This document shows positions 17,484 to 26,729 of a DNA stretch of 64,000 nt, in pieces; position 1 is the first letter of the stretch, and each line of letters starts with the position of its first letter. The notes beneath the pieces were generated by a model. It was not told the origin of the DNA. It saw only the letters and a list, made by a program, of their open reading frames with translations, and made no database searches. The DNA is from Betaproteobacteria bacterium (GTDB lineage: Bacteria; Pseudomonadota; Gammaproteobacteria; Burkholderiales; Rhodocyclaceae), in assembly GCA_009781175.1 (NCBI GenBank), contig WQYQ01000007.1, positions 62,001 to 126,000 on the forward strand, read 5' to 3'. A program made the position numbers and the translations under genes.

Positions 17484-18144
17484 TGCGTTCAACCATGTAG
17501 CCAATACCCCTCAAGGTTCGAATGAAGTCCGCGCCGAGTTTGCGCCGCAGATGGTGGATATGCACTTCGACCGCATTGCTTTCCGCGCCGCCGTCCCAGC
17601 CGTACAGGCGCTGTTCGATCTGGCTGCGCGACAGCACGACGCCGGTGTGGCGCAGCAGCAGTTCGGCGACTTCGAACTCGCGCCCCGACAGTTCAATGGA
17701 CTCGCCGCCTTTCCACACTTTGCGCGACGAGGGTTCGAGTTCGATATCGCGCCACGCCAGACGCGGCGCGGCGCGTCCCGCGGCGCGGCGGACCAGCGCC
17801 CGCAGACGCGCGGCAATTTCACGCAGATCGGCGGGTTTGACAAGGTAGTCGTCGGCGCCTGCGTCGAGAGCAGCGACGATATCCTCCGCCGCATCGCGGG
17901 CCGTCAGAATCAGGACCGGCAGCACAACGCCCCGGCTTCGCACGGACGCCAGAACCTCAAGGCCGGAGCGGCGCGGCAGGCCGAGGTCCAGAACCACCGC
18001 ATCGATGCCCGCGGCGTCCGTTGCGAGCGCTGTCTCGGCGGCTTCGCCGTCGAGCACCCATTCACAACGCACGCCCAGATCCGCCAAACCTTCACACACC
18101 GCGGAACCTAGCGGCTTGTCGTCCTCCACAAGCAGGACACGCAT
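17476..18144 (-). CDS. OmpR-family response regulator (QseB-like)
   Basis: A 222-residue regulator with receiver domain (acidic pair Glu7-Asp8-Asp9, phospho-acceptor Asp53 in LDLGLP, Thr81, Lys103) and C-terminal OmpR winged helix (LSGREFEVAELLLRH, SNAVEVHIHHLRRKLG, IRTLRGIGYMVE). It is the first gene of the two-component operon and is coupled to the kinase. The DNA target is not evident from sequence. Confidence 0.94.
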   Translation of the reverse strand: MRVLLVEDDKPLGSAVCEGLADLGVRCEWVLDGEAAETALATDAAGIDAVVLDLGLPRRSGLEVLASVRSRGVVLPVLILTARDAAEDIVAALDAGADDYLVKPADLREIAARLRALVRRAAGRAAPRLAWRDIELEPSSRKVWKGGESIELSGREFEVAELLLRHTGVVLSRSQIEQRLYGWDGGAESNAVEVHIHHLRRKLGADFIRTLRGIGYMVERNG

Positions 18145-18201
18145 TTTTTACTCCTTCGTGTTCTGTATGGATCGTGCAATCGAGCGCTTAAGCCCACCTT
18201 A

Positions 18202-18280
18202 AGAGCCGTTCACAAAACCCTGCATGCTGCGTTTCGCGCGCCTGGTCTGCACCGCTGCGCGGGGTTTTTTGAGCGACTCT
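18202..18280. repeat. 79-bp member of the AGAGCCGCT MITE-like family
   Basis: Left arm AGAGCCGTTCACAAAACCC (18202-18220) and imperfect right arm (18261-18280). It is a shorter relative of the 116-bp element at 5757-5872 and contains the same CTGCATGCTGCG segment as 838-894. It separates the two-component operon from hpt. Confidence 0.7.
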
Positions 18281-18339
18281 GTGAATGAAGCGAAAGAATG
18301 TGTTCATTCGCACCGGAATCCAGCGCGGGCAAGGCCGCC

Positions 18340-18900
18340 TCAATGCCCTTTCAACGCATAAATGCCCGGCGCATTGCGCCAGTAACCTTTGTAGTCCATA
18401 CCGCAACCGAACAGGAAACGGTCGGCTAGGTCCAGGCCGGTAAAATCGGCACGCATATCGGGCAAGATTTTGCGCTCATGCAATTTGTGCACGAGCACGG
18501 CGGAAACGACGCTGGCGGCGCCTTCGTCCTTGAGGTGTTCGACAATGGCCTTGAGGGTATGGCCTTCGTCGAGAATATCGTCGAGCACGAGGACCGTGCG
18601 GCCGCGCAGGTCTTGCGTCGGGCGCACGCGCCAGTCGAGCAGATCGCCGTTCAGCGCGTGGCCATAGCGGGTCGCGTGCAGGTAGGCGACTTCGAGCGGG
18701 AACGGCAGGCGCGGCAAGAGCCGCCCGGCGAGAATCAGGCCGCCATTCATAACGACGTAGCAAATCGGATTCGTGCCGCGCAGGCATTCGGTAATTTGCG
18801 CCGCGAGGCGATCGAGCGCGGCCTCAACGGCTTCCGCGCTGACCAGGCAATCAGCCTCGGCCATTGCACGTTCGATTTCCTGCATATCGGGATTTGTCAT
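18340..18900 (-). CDS. hpt: Hypoxanthine-guanine phosphoribosyltransferase
   Basis: A 186-residue type I phosphoribosyltransferase salvaging hypoxanthine/guanine to IMP/GMP with PRPP. The PRPP loop VLVLDDILDEGHTL and the base-binding region near DLADRFLFGCGMDYKGYWRN are visible. Last gene of the NCS2 permease-apt-hpt operon, 11 bases after apt. The variant lacking a long N-terminus matches the betaproteobacterial hypoxanthine-guanine enzyme. Confidence 0.92.
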   Translation of the reverse strand: MTNPDMQEIERAMAEADCLVSAEAVEAALDRLAAQITECLRGTNPICYVVMNGGLILAGRLLPRLPFPLEVAYLHATRYGHALNGDLLDWRVRPTQDLRGRTVLVLDDILDEGHTLKAIVEHLKDEGAASVVSAVLVHKLHERKILPDMRADFTGLDLADRFLFGCGMDYKGYWRNAPGIYALKGH

Positions 18901-18911
18901 GGGCAGTTCTT

Positions 18912-19457
18912 TTAGTCTTCAGGGTAATCGACGAGCGTAAACAACGACAAACCGCTATCGCGCAGCAATTTCGAACCGCCGAGCGCAGGCAGATCGACGA
19001 TCGCGGCGCCTTCGATAACGACGGCGCCGAGCCGTTCGAGCAGCTTTTTGCCCGCCATCATCGTGCCGCCGGTGGCGATCAGATCGTCGATCAGCACCAC
19101 GCGATCGCCCGGTTTGCAGGCATCGGCATGCATCTCGACAGCCGCACTGCCATATTCAAGCGCGTATTCCTCGGCAATCGTTGTGTGCGGCAGCTTGCCT
19201 TTCTTGCGGATCGGAATGAAGCCGACGTTTAATTCGTGTGCGAGGATCGCACCCACGATGAAGCCGCGCGCATCGATGCCCGCGATCAAATCGACGTTCT
19301 GATCCATGTAGCGGAACACGAATTGTTCGACGAGGACGCGCAGGGTTTTCGGGTTCTGTAGCAATGGAGTGATATCACGGAACTGCACGCCGGGCTGAGG
19401 CCAGTCGGGGATGGTGCGAATCCGGTCGCGCAGGTAGTTCTTCGGGTCGAGCAACAT
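18912..19457 (-). CDS. apt: Adenine phosphoribosyltransferase
   Basis: A 181-residue enzyme converting adenine and PRPP to AMP. Family markers: [25 protein letters not shown] at the N-terminus (split here for length), [12 protein letters not shown], and the PRPP motif [14 protein letters not shown]. Middle gene of the purine-salvage operon, 12 bases downstream of the permease gene. Confidence 0.96.
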   Translation of the reverse strand: MLLDPKNYLRDRIRTIPDWPQPGVQFRDITPLLQNPKTLRVLVEQFVFRYMDQNVDLIAGIDARGFIVGAILAHELNVGFIPIRKKGKLPHTTIAEEYALEYGSAAVEMHADACKPGDRVVLIDDLIATGGTMMAGKKLLERLGAVVIEGAAIVDLPALGGSKLLRDSGLSLFTLVDYPED

Positions 19458-19469
19458 TGAAAGTCTCCG

Positions 19470-20762
19470 TCAAAGCAGCGCGAATTTGGCGATGAACAAC
19501 AGCGCAATCGCCCATACGGCGAGCGGTACTTCACGCGCACGCCCGGCCAAGAGCTTGATGCCAGCGTAACTCACGAAACCGAAAGCGATGCCGTCGGCAA
19601 TCGAAAACGCGAAGGGCATGCCGACCGCGCACAACAGCGCGGGGGCTGATTCGGTCAAGTCCTGCCATTTGATTTCCGCGAGGCCGCGCGCCATGAGAAC
19701 CGCGACGTAAATCAGCGCTGGCGCCGTCGCATAAGCCGGCACCGAGCCGGCGAGCGGCGCGAAAAACAGCGCGGCAATGAAGAGCAGGGCCACGACCACG
19801 GCCGTCAGTCCGGTGCGTCCGCCCGCGGCCGTGCCGGCAGCGCTTTCGATATAAGCGGTCGTAGACGAAGTGCCAAGCGCGGCGCCCGCGACGATCGCGG
19901 TCGAATCGGCGAGCAGGGCGCGGTTCAGGCGCGGCAGCTTGCCGTGCTCATCGAGCAGGCCGGCGCGGTGGCAAACGCCGATCAGGGTGCCCGTGGCGTC
20001 GAACAGTTCGACAACGAAGAAAGTCAGCACAACCGTCATCAAGCCTGCATTCAGCGCGCCGGCGATGTCGAGCTGGCCCAAGGTCGGCGCGAGCGAGGGC
20101 GGTGCGGAAAATACGCCTTTGAATTCCGAATAGCCGAGCGCGATCGAGGCGGCCGTCACCGCGAGAATGCCGATGATGATGCCGCCCTTGATGCGCCGCG
20201 CTTCGAGCGCGACGATGAGCAGCAAGCCGCCGATCGCCAACTGCGGCGCATGTTGGCGCAGGTCGCCGAGCCCGAGCAAGGTGGCCGGATTACCCACGAC
20301 GATCCCGGCGTTTTTCAACCCGATCAAGGCGAGGAACAGGCCGATACCGGCCGAAATCGCGAGCTTGAGCGAGTGCGGAATCGCATTGACAATCCATTCG
20401 CGCAGCCTGAACACGCTGACGAGAATAAACAGACAGCCCGAAATGAAAACGGCGCCGAGCGCGACTTGCCAGGAAAAGCCCATACCCCCGACAACGGTGA
20501 ACGCGAAATAAGCGTTGAGCCCCATTCCCGGCGCCAACGCGATCGGGTAATTGGCGTACAAGCCCATGATCGCGGTGCCCAGGGCCGCGGCGAGGCAGGT
20601 CGCAACGAACACGGCATCCTTGGGAATACCGCTCGCCGCAAGGATTTCAGGATTAACGAAGACGATGTAGGCCATCGTCAGAAAGGTCGACAAGCCCGCC
20701 AGGACTTCGATGCGCGGGCTGGTGCCATGCTCGCGTAGCTTGAAATAAGAATCGAGCATCAT
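19470..20762 (-). CDS. NCS2 family purine permease (AzgA/GhxP-like)
   Basis: A 430-residue inner-membrane nucleobase transporter. It opens with LREHGTSPRIEVLAGLSTFLTMAYIVFVNP and contains the NCS2/AzgA signatures GLYANYPIALAPGMGLNAYF and DATGTLIGV. The family imports adenine, guanine or hypoxanthine with protons. Its position as first gene of an operon with apt and hpt supports uptake coupled to phosphoribosylation, which traps the bases in the cell. Confidence 0.92.
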   Translation of the reverse strand: MMLDSYFKLREHGTSPRIEVLAGLSTFLTMAYIVFVNPEILAASGIPKDAVFVATCLAAALGTAIMGLYANYPIALAPGMGLNAYFAFTVVGGMGFSWQVALGAVFISGCLFILVSVFRLREWIVNAIPHSLKLAISAGIGLFLALIGLKNAGIVVGNPATLLGLGDLRQHAPQLAIGGLLLIVALEARRIKGGIIIGILAVTAASIALGYSEFKGVFSAPPSLAPTLGQLDIAGALNAGLMTVVLTFFVVELFDATGTLIGVCHRAGLLDEHGKLPRLNRALLADSTAIVAGAALGTSSTTAYIESAAGTAAGGRTGLTAVVVALLFIAALFFAPLAGSVPAYATAPALIYVAVLMARGLAEIKWQDLTESAPALLCAVGMPFAFSIADGIAFGFVSYAGIKLLAGRAREVPLAVWAIALLFIAKFALL

Positions 20763-20958
20763 GCGCCCCTTGTTTTAGGCAGGAGGCGCGCATTTTAGCG
20801 GACACCGGCCTCGCGGGCTCAAGCACTCGCAGCAAAGCTGCCTACGCTCAAATATTGGTTACATGTGAAACCGGAATGAGCCCGAGCGTCCTGCCCGGCA
20901 GCATCGATTTGACGCCTTATAATTACGTCTTGTCCTCCTACGTCTATGAGCATAGGCC

Positions 20959-21027
20959 GAGCGCACGCCCTGTCACGCATGGCGGATTTCGCGAGGAGAC
21001 CCCAACCCTCAAGTTGGGGTCATTCAC
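20959..21027 (+). repeat. Three-hairpin palindromic repeat, copy C (internally deleted)
   Basis: 20959-20985 aligns with the first hairpin arm region of copy B (both have the pattern GAG-GC--GCCC-GTCA--CATGGCGG), and 20988-21027 aligns with the third hairpin (ACCCCAACCCTCAAGTTGGGGT) plus the TCA-TCAC tail. The middle GGCGCC palindrome is missing. It lies in the 290-bp region between the NCS2 permease gene and dacA, which otherwise shows no gene; the promoter of dacA must be in or beside it. Confidence 0.65.
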
Positions 21028-21052
21028 ATTTACCCTGAGACCCCCTACAACG

Positions 21053-22195
21053 ATGAAACGCATTTTTTCCGCATTACTTTCCCTATTCTTGCTGTCCGCC
21101 CCGCTCGCTCAAGCCACCGCTCCGACGCCACCCGCACTTGCTGCCCGCGCCTGGCTGCTCTACGACGCCGGCTCCGGCCAGATTCTGGCCGAGCAGAACG
21201 GCGACGAACGCATCGAACCCGCTTCGCTGACGAAGCTGATGACGGCCTATGTCGTGTTCTCCGCGCTCAAGGCGAAGACGATCTCGATGGACCAACAGGT
21301 CGCGGTTTCCGAGAACGCGCGCAAATCGAGCCTCGACGGCTCGCGCATGTTCATCCAGCCGGGCCTGCCGGTAACGGTGAAACAACTGATTCAAGGCATG
21401 ATCGTGCAATCGGGCAACGATGCCTGCGTCGCGCTTGCCGAATTGATTTCCGGCTCCGAGGACGCCTTCGTCTCGCGCATGAACAAAGAAGCCCAGCGCC
21501 TCGGCATGAAAAACAGCCAGTTCAAGAATGCAGCCGGCCTGACCGCCGAGGGCCACTACATGAGCCCGCACGATCTGGCGATACTTTCGACCGCCATCGC
21601 GCGCGACTTTCCCGAATACTTCCCGTTCTATTCGCAGAAAGAATTCACCTATAACAAGATCACCCAACCGAACCGCAACCGTCTGCTCTACCTCGACCCG
21701 ACCGTCGACGGCATGAAAACCGGCCACACGGCCGCAGCCGGTTTCTGTCTCGTCTCGACGGCCAAGCGCGGTTCGCGCCGGCTGATTTCGGTCGTTACCG
21801 GCACCAGCTCGGACTCGGTGCGCACGGCCGAATCGCAAAAGCTGCTCAACTACGGCTTCCTCGCCTGGGAAACCGTCAAGCTCTACGCGGCCAATGCGCC
21901 GGTGCAGCAAGTCCAAGTCTGGCAAGGCAAAACCCGCACGGTGCCGGTCGGCTTCGAGCATGATTTCGTGCTTTCCGTACCGCAGGGCGACGCGCAGAAA
22001 ATCAAGGTTCAGCTCGAAAGCAAACAGCCGCTCAAAGCGCCAATCCAGAAAGGCGCGCCGCTGGGCAGCTTGAAACTGAGCCTCGATGGCACGCAGATCG
22101 GCGCCTACCCGGTCGTCGCGCTCGAAGCCGTCGAACAGGCCAACTTCTTTGTGCGCATGTGGGATGCGCTGCGGCTGTGGATCAAAAACCTCTGA
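21053..22195 (+). CDS. dacA: D-alanyl-D-alanine carboxypeptidase (PBP5/6-type)
   Basis: A 380-residue periplasmic low-molecular-weight penicillin-binding protein trimming stem peptides. A signal peptide ends near ALAQA (residue 21). Catalytic motifs: Ser58-x-x-Lys61 (SLTK), Ser120-Gly-Asn122, and Lys222-Thr-Gly (KTG). A C-terminal PBP5 beta domain and an amphipathic C-terminal helix (FFVRMWDALRLWIKNL) anchor it to the inner membrane. Begins the dacA-ybeD-lipB-lipA cluster seen across Proteobacteria. The frame is open further upstream, but MKRIF with a signal peptide is the natural start. Confidence 0.94.
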   Translation: MKRIFSALLSLFLLSAPLAQATAPTPPALAARAWLLYDAGSGQILAEQNGDERIEPASLTKLMTAYVVFSALKAKTISMDQQVAVSENARKSSLDGSRMFIQPGLPVTVKQLIQGMIVQSGNDACVALAELISGSEDAFVSRMNKEAQRLGMKNSQFKNAAGLTAEGHYMSPHDLAILSTAIARDFPEYFPFYSQKEFTYNKITQPNRNRLLYLDPTVDGMKTGHTAAAGFCLVSTAKRGSRRLISVVTGTSSDSVRTAESQKLLNYGFLAWETVKLYAANAPVQQVQVWQGKTRTVPVGFEHDFVLSVPQGDAQKIKVQLESKQPLKAPIQKGAPLGSLKLSLDGTQIGAYPVVALEAVEQANFFVRMWDALRLWIKNL

Positions 22196-22203
22196 GTTCC
22201 GCA

Positions 22204-22467
22204 ATGAGCTCGTCCGAACTGCTCGAATTTCCGACCGACTTCCCGATCAAGGTCATGGGCGAACGCCATGAAAACTTTGCCCAAGCGATCGTAACCGTCG
22301 TACGGCATCATGCGCCCGATTTCGACGCGGCCAGCGTGGAAATGCGCGCTTCGAGCGGCGGACGCTACCTCAGCCTGACCGTAACCGTGCGCGCCACATC
22401 GCGCGCGCAGCTCGACGCGCTCTACCGCGATCTGAGCAGCCACCCGATGGTCAAGGTCGTGCTTTGA
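22204..22467 (+). CDS. ybeD: YbeD/DUF493 family protein
   Basis: An 87-residue ferredoxin-like-fold protein of the DUF493 (YbeD) family: DFPIKVMG...VRHHAPDF and SSGGRYLSLTVTV...LYRDLSSHPMVKVVL. It lies 8 bases after dacA and directly before lipB, the conserved location of ybeD. A role in regulating lipoate or carboxypeptidase functions has been suggested from context but is not established. Confidence 0.9.
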   Translation: MSSSELLEFPTDFPIKVMGERHENFAQAIVTVVRHHAPDFDAASVEMRASSGGRYLSLTVTVRATSRAQLDALYRDLSSHPMVKVVL

Positions 22468-22481
22468 GACTGCCTGGCAGC

Positions 22482-23126
22482 ATGAGTTCGCCCGCCTTGC
22501 AGATCAAATATCTCGGCCTGGTTGACTACGAGCCAGCCTGGGAAGCAATGCGGCAATTCAGCCGCGCGCGCGACGCCGGGACGCCCGACGAACTCTGGCT
22601 GCTCCAGCATCCGCCGGTCTACACGCTCGGCCTGGCCGGCAAGCCGGAGCATTTACTGCACGCGACCAACATTCCGCTCGTCAAGATCGACCGCGGCGGC
22701 CAGATCACCTACCACGGCCCCGGCCAGGCGGTGATCTACGTGCTGCTCGACTTGCAACGGCGCGGAATCAAGGTGCGCGAACTCGTGCGCCTGCTCGAAC
22801 AGGCAGTGCTCGACTTGTTGCGGAGCTACGGCATCGCCGGCGCGCTGCGCGACGGTGCACCCGGCGTGTATGTGCGCGAAGCCAAGATCGCCGCGCTCGG
22901 CCTCAAGATCGCGCACGGATGCAGCTATCACGGCCTGGCCCTGAATGTTAACATGGACCTCTCACCCTTCTCGGCAATCAACCCCTGTGGCTATGCGGGC
23001 CTGGCCACGACACAATTACGCGCATTCGGCGTCACGGACAGCGTCGACAGCGTGCTCGACAAACTCGCCGCACAGCTCGCGCGGCGGCTGGCAATGGATT
23101 ACGCCGCAACGCACGCGGCCGCCTGA
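22482..23126 (+). CDS. lipB: Octanoyl-[acyl-carrier-protein]:protein N-octanoyltransferase
   Basis: A 214-residue cytoplasmic enzyme moving octanoate from ACP to lipoyl domains. The family signature [12 protein letters not shown] is present, together with the catalytic cysteine region [12 protein letters not shown] and the lysine in [12 protein letters not shown] 22482 is preferred; an in-frame TTG overlapping the ybeD stop (22464) is possible. Followed by lipA, 11 bases after the stop, completing endogenous lipoate synthesis. Confidence 0.94.
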   Translation: MSSPALQIKYLGLVDYEPAWEAMRQFSRARDAGTPDELWLLQHPPVYTLGLAGKPEHLLHATNIPLVKIDRGGQITYHGPGQAVIYVLLDLQRRGIKVRELVRLLEQAVLDLLRSYGIAGALRDGAPGVYVREAKIAALGLKIAHGCSYHGLALNVNMDLSPFSAINPCGYAGLATTQLRAFGVTDSVDSVLDKLAAQLARRLAMDYAATHAAA

Positions 23127-23137
23127 GACGGAAACGT

Positions 23138-24097
23138 ATGGACCAAACGAAAAAACTGCGCGGCGCCGACAAAACGGCGCGGATTCCGATCAAGATCGCA
23201 CCCGCCGAAAAGCTGCGCAAACCGGACTGGATTCGCATCCGCATCGGCGCGGGCACGGAAGCCGAGCGCTTCAACGAAATCAAAAGCACGCTGCGCGAAC
23301 ACAAGCTGCACACCGTCTGCGAAGAAGCCTCGTGTCCGAACATTCACGAATGCTTCGGCAAGGGCACGGCGACCTTCATGATCATGGGCGACATCTGCAC
23401 GCGCCGCTGCCCATTCTGCGATGTCGGCCACGGCCGCCCCGAGCCGCTGAATCCGAACGAGCCGGGCGATCTCGCACAAACGATTGCCGCAATGCGGTTG
23501 CGCTACGTCGTCATCACCTCGGTCGACCGCGATGACCTGCGCGATGGCGGCGCGCAGCATTTTGTCGACTGCATCCGCGCAACACGCGCCGCGGCGCCGA
23601 ACACCTCGATCGAAGTGCTCGTGCCCGACTTCCGCGGCCGCCTGGACATCGCGCTCGAAATCTTCCGCCAGGCGCCGCCCGACGTGATGAACCACAATCT
23701 CGAAACGGTGCCGAGACTCTACAAGGCAGTACGGCCCGGTTCCGACTATGCGCACTCGCTCATGCTGCTGAAGCAATTCAAGGCCGAGCATCCCGATGTC
23801 GCAACGAAATCCGGCTTGATGGTCGGCCTGGGCGAAACGGATGAGGAAATTCTCGACGTCATGCGCGACCTGCGCGCGCATGACGTCGAAATGCTCACGC
23901 TCGGCCAGTATCTGCAACCCTCCGGCGGACATCTGCCCGTGCTGCGTTACGTGCATCCGGACAGCTTCGCGATGTTCGAACGCGAAGCGCTCGCCATGGG
24001 CTTCAAAAGCGCCGCCTGCGGCCCGATGGTGCGCTCATCCTATTGGGCGGATCGGCAGGCGCATGGCGCTGGCGTTGTTGACGATTCGCATGCTTAG
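23138..24097 (+). CDS. lipA: Lipoyl synthase
   Basis: A 319-residue radical SAM enzyme inserting two sulfurs into octanoyl groups. The auxiliary-cluster cysteines are Cys61, Cys66, Cys72 ([12 protein letters not shown]); the radical SAM triad is Cys87, Cys91, Cys94 (CTRRCPFC). The C-terminal serine ligand region is VRSSYWAD. It follows lipB in the canonical order. The lipA stop lies within the upstream extension of the next frame. Confidence 0.96.
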   Translation: MDQTKKLRGADKTARIPIKIAPAEKLRKPDWIRIRIGAGTEAERFNEIKSTLREHKLHTVCEEASCPNIHECFGKGTATFMIMGDICTRRCPFCDVGHGRPEPLNPNEPGDLAQTIAAMRLRYVVITSVDRDDLRDGGAQHFVDCIRATRAAAPNTSIEVLVPDFRGRLDIALEIFRQAPPDVMNHNLETVPRLYKAVRPGSDYAHSLMLLKQFKAEHPDVATKSGLMVGLGETDEEILDVMRDLRAHDVEMLTLGQYLQPSGGHLPVLRYVHPDSFAMFEREALAMGFKSAACGPMVRSSYWADRQAHGAGVVDDSHA

Positions 24098-24101
24098 GGA
24101 A

Positions 24102-24608
24102 ATGACGGGGTTCGCTGCACTCTGCCCATCCTTGTATCTGCTGCGCATGTATCTAAAATTTGGCGAGAAAAAGGGCTTTCAGATTGAGGTGATGGAAGAG
24201 TCGGAAAGCGACGTGGCTAGCATCAAGAGTGCCACCATCAAATTCACCGGCGATTACGCCTACGGCACGCTGCGCACCGAAACCGGCATCCACCGTCTGG
24301 TGCGCAAATCGCCCTTCGACTCCAACGCCCGCTCGCAGCACCGCAACCGCGACAAAGCCTGGCAAATGCTGCGCGCCCGCCTGTACGAAATGGAATTGCG
24401 CAAGCAGCAGGCCGAGCAGCAAAAGCTGGAAGACACCAAATCCGACATCGGCTGGGGCCACCAGATTCGTTCCTGCGTGCTCGACCAGAGCCACATCAAG
24501 GATCTGCGCACCAATCACGAAACCGGCAACACCCAGGCCGTGCTCGACGACGATCTCGACGATTTCATCGCGGCCAGCCTGAAGCAGGGCGTGTGGAGCC
24601 GTAAATGA
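24102..24608 (+). pseudogene. Peptide chain release factor 2 remnant lacking the GGQ segment
   Basis: From about 24138 the protein matches RF2 (prfB): [42 protein letters not shown], then directly [37 protein letters not shown] and [15 protein letters not shown]. Intact RF2 has roughly 65 residues between SPFDS..R and SQHKN, including the catalytic GGQ; they are absent here without loss of frame. The N-terminal codon-recognition part (about 130 residues) is also missing. It cannot hydrolyse peptidyl-tRNA. Its stop overlaps the cupin start (ATGA). Either a decaying duplicate or a repurposed fragment; a full prfB is expected elsewhere. Confidence 0.85.
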
Positions 24609-24928
24609 GCGACCAGCTTCTCGCCGATCTGCCAGCGCTCGGCGGCGACGAGCAATTCCGTGAGTTGCTGGCCCGTCCCGGCCTGCGTATCGAGCGCATT
24701 GTCTCCAGTGGCCAGTGCAGCCCACCCGGTTTCTGGTACGAACAGGCCGAGGGCGAGTGGGTCGTCATTCTGCAAGGCGAAGCCAAACTGCGCTTCGCCG
24801 ACGAGGCCGACGCCCGCCACCTGCGGGCCGGCGACAGCCTCGACATCGCCCCGCACCGCCGCCACCGCGTCGACTGGACGCCAACCGGACAACACACCAT
24901 CTGGCTGGCGGTGTTCTACCACGCCTGA
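24605..24928 (+). CDS. Small cupin-domain protein
   Basis: A 107-residue single cupin: [23 protein letters not shown] for motif 1 (the usual histidines are replaced by Tyr/Gln/Glu-type residues, Glu at QAEGEW) and [19 protein letters not shown] for motif 2, which keeps the histidine. The metal site is therefore only partly recognisable. The start overlaps the release-factor remnant stop as ATGA. Function is unknown; the coupling suggests that translation is driven from the remnant. Confidence 0.75.
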   Translation: MSDQLLADLPALGGDEQFRELLARPGLRIERIVSSGQCSPPGFWYEQAEGEWVVILQGEAKLRFADEADARHLRAGDSLDIAPHRRHRVDWTPTGQHTIWLAVFYHA

Positions 24929-24947
24929 GCAAGACTTTCGGGCATCA

Positions 24948-26729
24948 TCAAAACCTGAACTTGAACTCGAAGGGTTTAAGCAGTTTTCTCATCGGGTATT
25001 GTCCCGGCGGCAGTTGCGCGTATTCGAGAAACACCGCCAAGACATCGGCCCAGTGTTTCACCACATCAGGCGGCAACGGCAAGGTTTCTACATCCTTCAC
25101 GACCGCTTTCAATACCTCTTCGTCTTCCAACGCCAATATCGACTCCTGCATCGAAAAACTCCTGACGATTTTCAGATCGTCGTCGCTGACCGTCACGGAT
25201 TCCGCGGGCGCGCCATTGCATGAAAGGCTGCGCCGATAGGAACCTTTTTTCAGAACGCCGTGGGTCAGCATGGCGTCGAGGGCAGGAATCGTTTCCAGAT
25301 AACGGATCGAACGCATGGCCTCCGCCATCGCCGACAGGTCTTTTTTCCCGACAACGAACAGGGGGATGCCCGGCGTAACCGTAATGACACATTGCTTGCG
25401 CAACTCGGCTATCGCATCGGCGCTTATCGACATGTCCTTCGGCCCGCCATCGGGAAAGCGCGGGCGCAGGCCAGCCAGTTCATCTGGCTGGGCCTCGCTG
25501 AACGGCTGCTTGAACCCATAGGTCGCCTGCAATGCATTCGCCAGGGAAAAAAGCACCCGCGCCTTGCCGGCATTTCCCTGCGCCAGTGCGATCTCGGACA
25601 GTATCGCCAATTGCCGCGCATTACCCTCGTTGTCGTGGTCGAGATATTCGTCGAGCATGTTCACGCGTGTGATTTTCGCGGCCGTATCGGTATCGCCGGC
25701 ATCGAGCAGGATGCGCGTCACGAACAACAAGTCGCCGGCAAGCAAGCGTTGCGCTTCGGGTAAATTCAGCGCCAGAGCGATGGCTTGCCGCATCAGGGCC
25801 GATTGCGCAATTCGCGGATCGGACAACTTGAGGCCGGCTTCCCGCTCCTTCTCCCAGACCTTGACGATGGCGCGCAAGCGTGCCGAATCCAGGAGGGAGC
25901 CTGTTTTTTCCTTGGCATCCGCAAGCGCCTGGTCAATGTTCATCTGGAGCCATTGTTCCTCCAGCGCCGGCAGCGCCTCCGGCATCTGCACGGCATTGGC
26001 GAATTGCGCATCGCGCAGATGCCCCGACATCGCTTTTGCCAGAGTCTCTCCAGACTGCTGCTCTCCAAGGGTCACGACCTGCTCCAGCAGGGCCATCCGC
26101 TCCTGCGGCGTTTCGACCTCCACCGTGCGGTTGAGAATTACGACCTCCTCTCGCCATGCGGCAAGCGAAGACGCTCCCCACGTCGGAGGGACAAACACTT
26201 GGGCTGGAATACTTTCCGCTACCCGCACCCGTATTTCTGCTGTGTAACCCTGGTCATCGGACAGGCCGGCAAAAATCCGTCCGCCGAACAAGAAGAGATA
26301 AAACTGATTTTTTATCCTTTTCCCGCTGGGCTGAGCCAGCGTCACGAACAGCTTGTAGTCCCCCGTCCCCAATACGGGCCGGGCCGCAACGTCCCGGTCG
26401 GCAACCGGCTTGGGAAAACGCGCGCTCAGGGTACGGCCTTCGGCGTCGGTCAACCCTTCATAATCGGCAATCGCCTGCTTGCCGTCGCCATACACGATCA
26501 TCCGGTAGGGCTTCGATGCCCACGGCTGCTGCGTCACGGGGTCGACGATCGTGCGCCGGACGAGATATTCGCCCTCGCCGATCACCTCGTCCGGCGCGTG
26601 CATCACAACCTGCCCCCAAGCAGGGCCGGCACAGATCCAGAGCATGACCGCAGCGATGCCCGTAAAGAGCGCCCTTGCACCCCGTATGCGGGGTGGTGGT
26701 GGAGTTCGTTGAACGGCAGAATGTTTCAT
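24948..26729 (-). CDS. Large secreted protein of unknown function
   Basis: A 593-residue protein with a long basic N-terminus and a signal-peptide-like hydrophobic segment (ALFTGIAAVMLWICAGPAWG, residues 20-39). Residues 50-115 (GEGEYLVRRT...KPYRMIVYGDGKQAIADYEGLTDAEGRT, in parts) resemble the prealbumin-like beta-sandwich found in many type VI secretion accessory proteins. The rest is helical, with tandem-repeat-like stretches (residues 300-420) and two cysteines near 463 and 520. No enzymatic motif is seen. It is flanked by gaps on both sides and probably monocistronic. I cannot name the family. Confidence 0.6.
   Translation of the reverse strand: MKHSAVQRTPPPPRIRGARALFTGIAAVMLWICAGPAWGQVVMHAPDEVIGEGEYLVRRTIVDPVTQQPWASKPYRMIVYGDGKQAIADYEGLTDAEGRTLSARFPKPVADRDVAARPVLGTGDYKLFVTLAQPSGKRIKNQFYLFLFGGRIFAGLSDDQGYTAEIRVRVAESIPAQVFVPPTWGASSLAAWREEVVILNRTVEVETPQERMALLEQVVTLGEQQSGETLAKAMSGHLRDAQFANAVQMPEALPALEEQWLQMNIDQALADAKEKTGSLLDSARLRAIVKVWEKEREAGLKLSDPRIAQSALMRQAIALALNLPEAQRLLAGDLLFVTRILLDAGDTDTAAKITRVNMLDEYLDHDNEGNARQLAILSEIALAQGNAGKARVLFSLANALQATYGFKQPFSEAQPDELAGLRPRFPDGGPKDMSISADAIAELRKQCVITVTPGIPLFVVGKKDLSAMAEAMRSIRYLETIPALDAMLTHGVLKKGSYRRSLSCNGAPAESVTVSDDDLKIVRSFSMQESILALEDEEVLKAVVKDVETLPLPPDVVKHWADVLAVFLEYAQLPPGQYPMRKLLKPFEFKFRF

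Noticed and set aside
20855-21052. N-terminal extension of dacA by 66 codons
   Set aside because: It would place sequence, including repeat copy C, ahead of a clear signal peptide; ATG 21053 is the sensible start.
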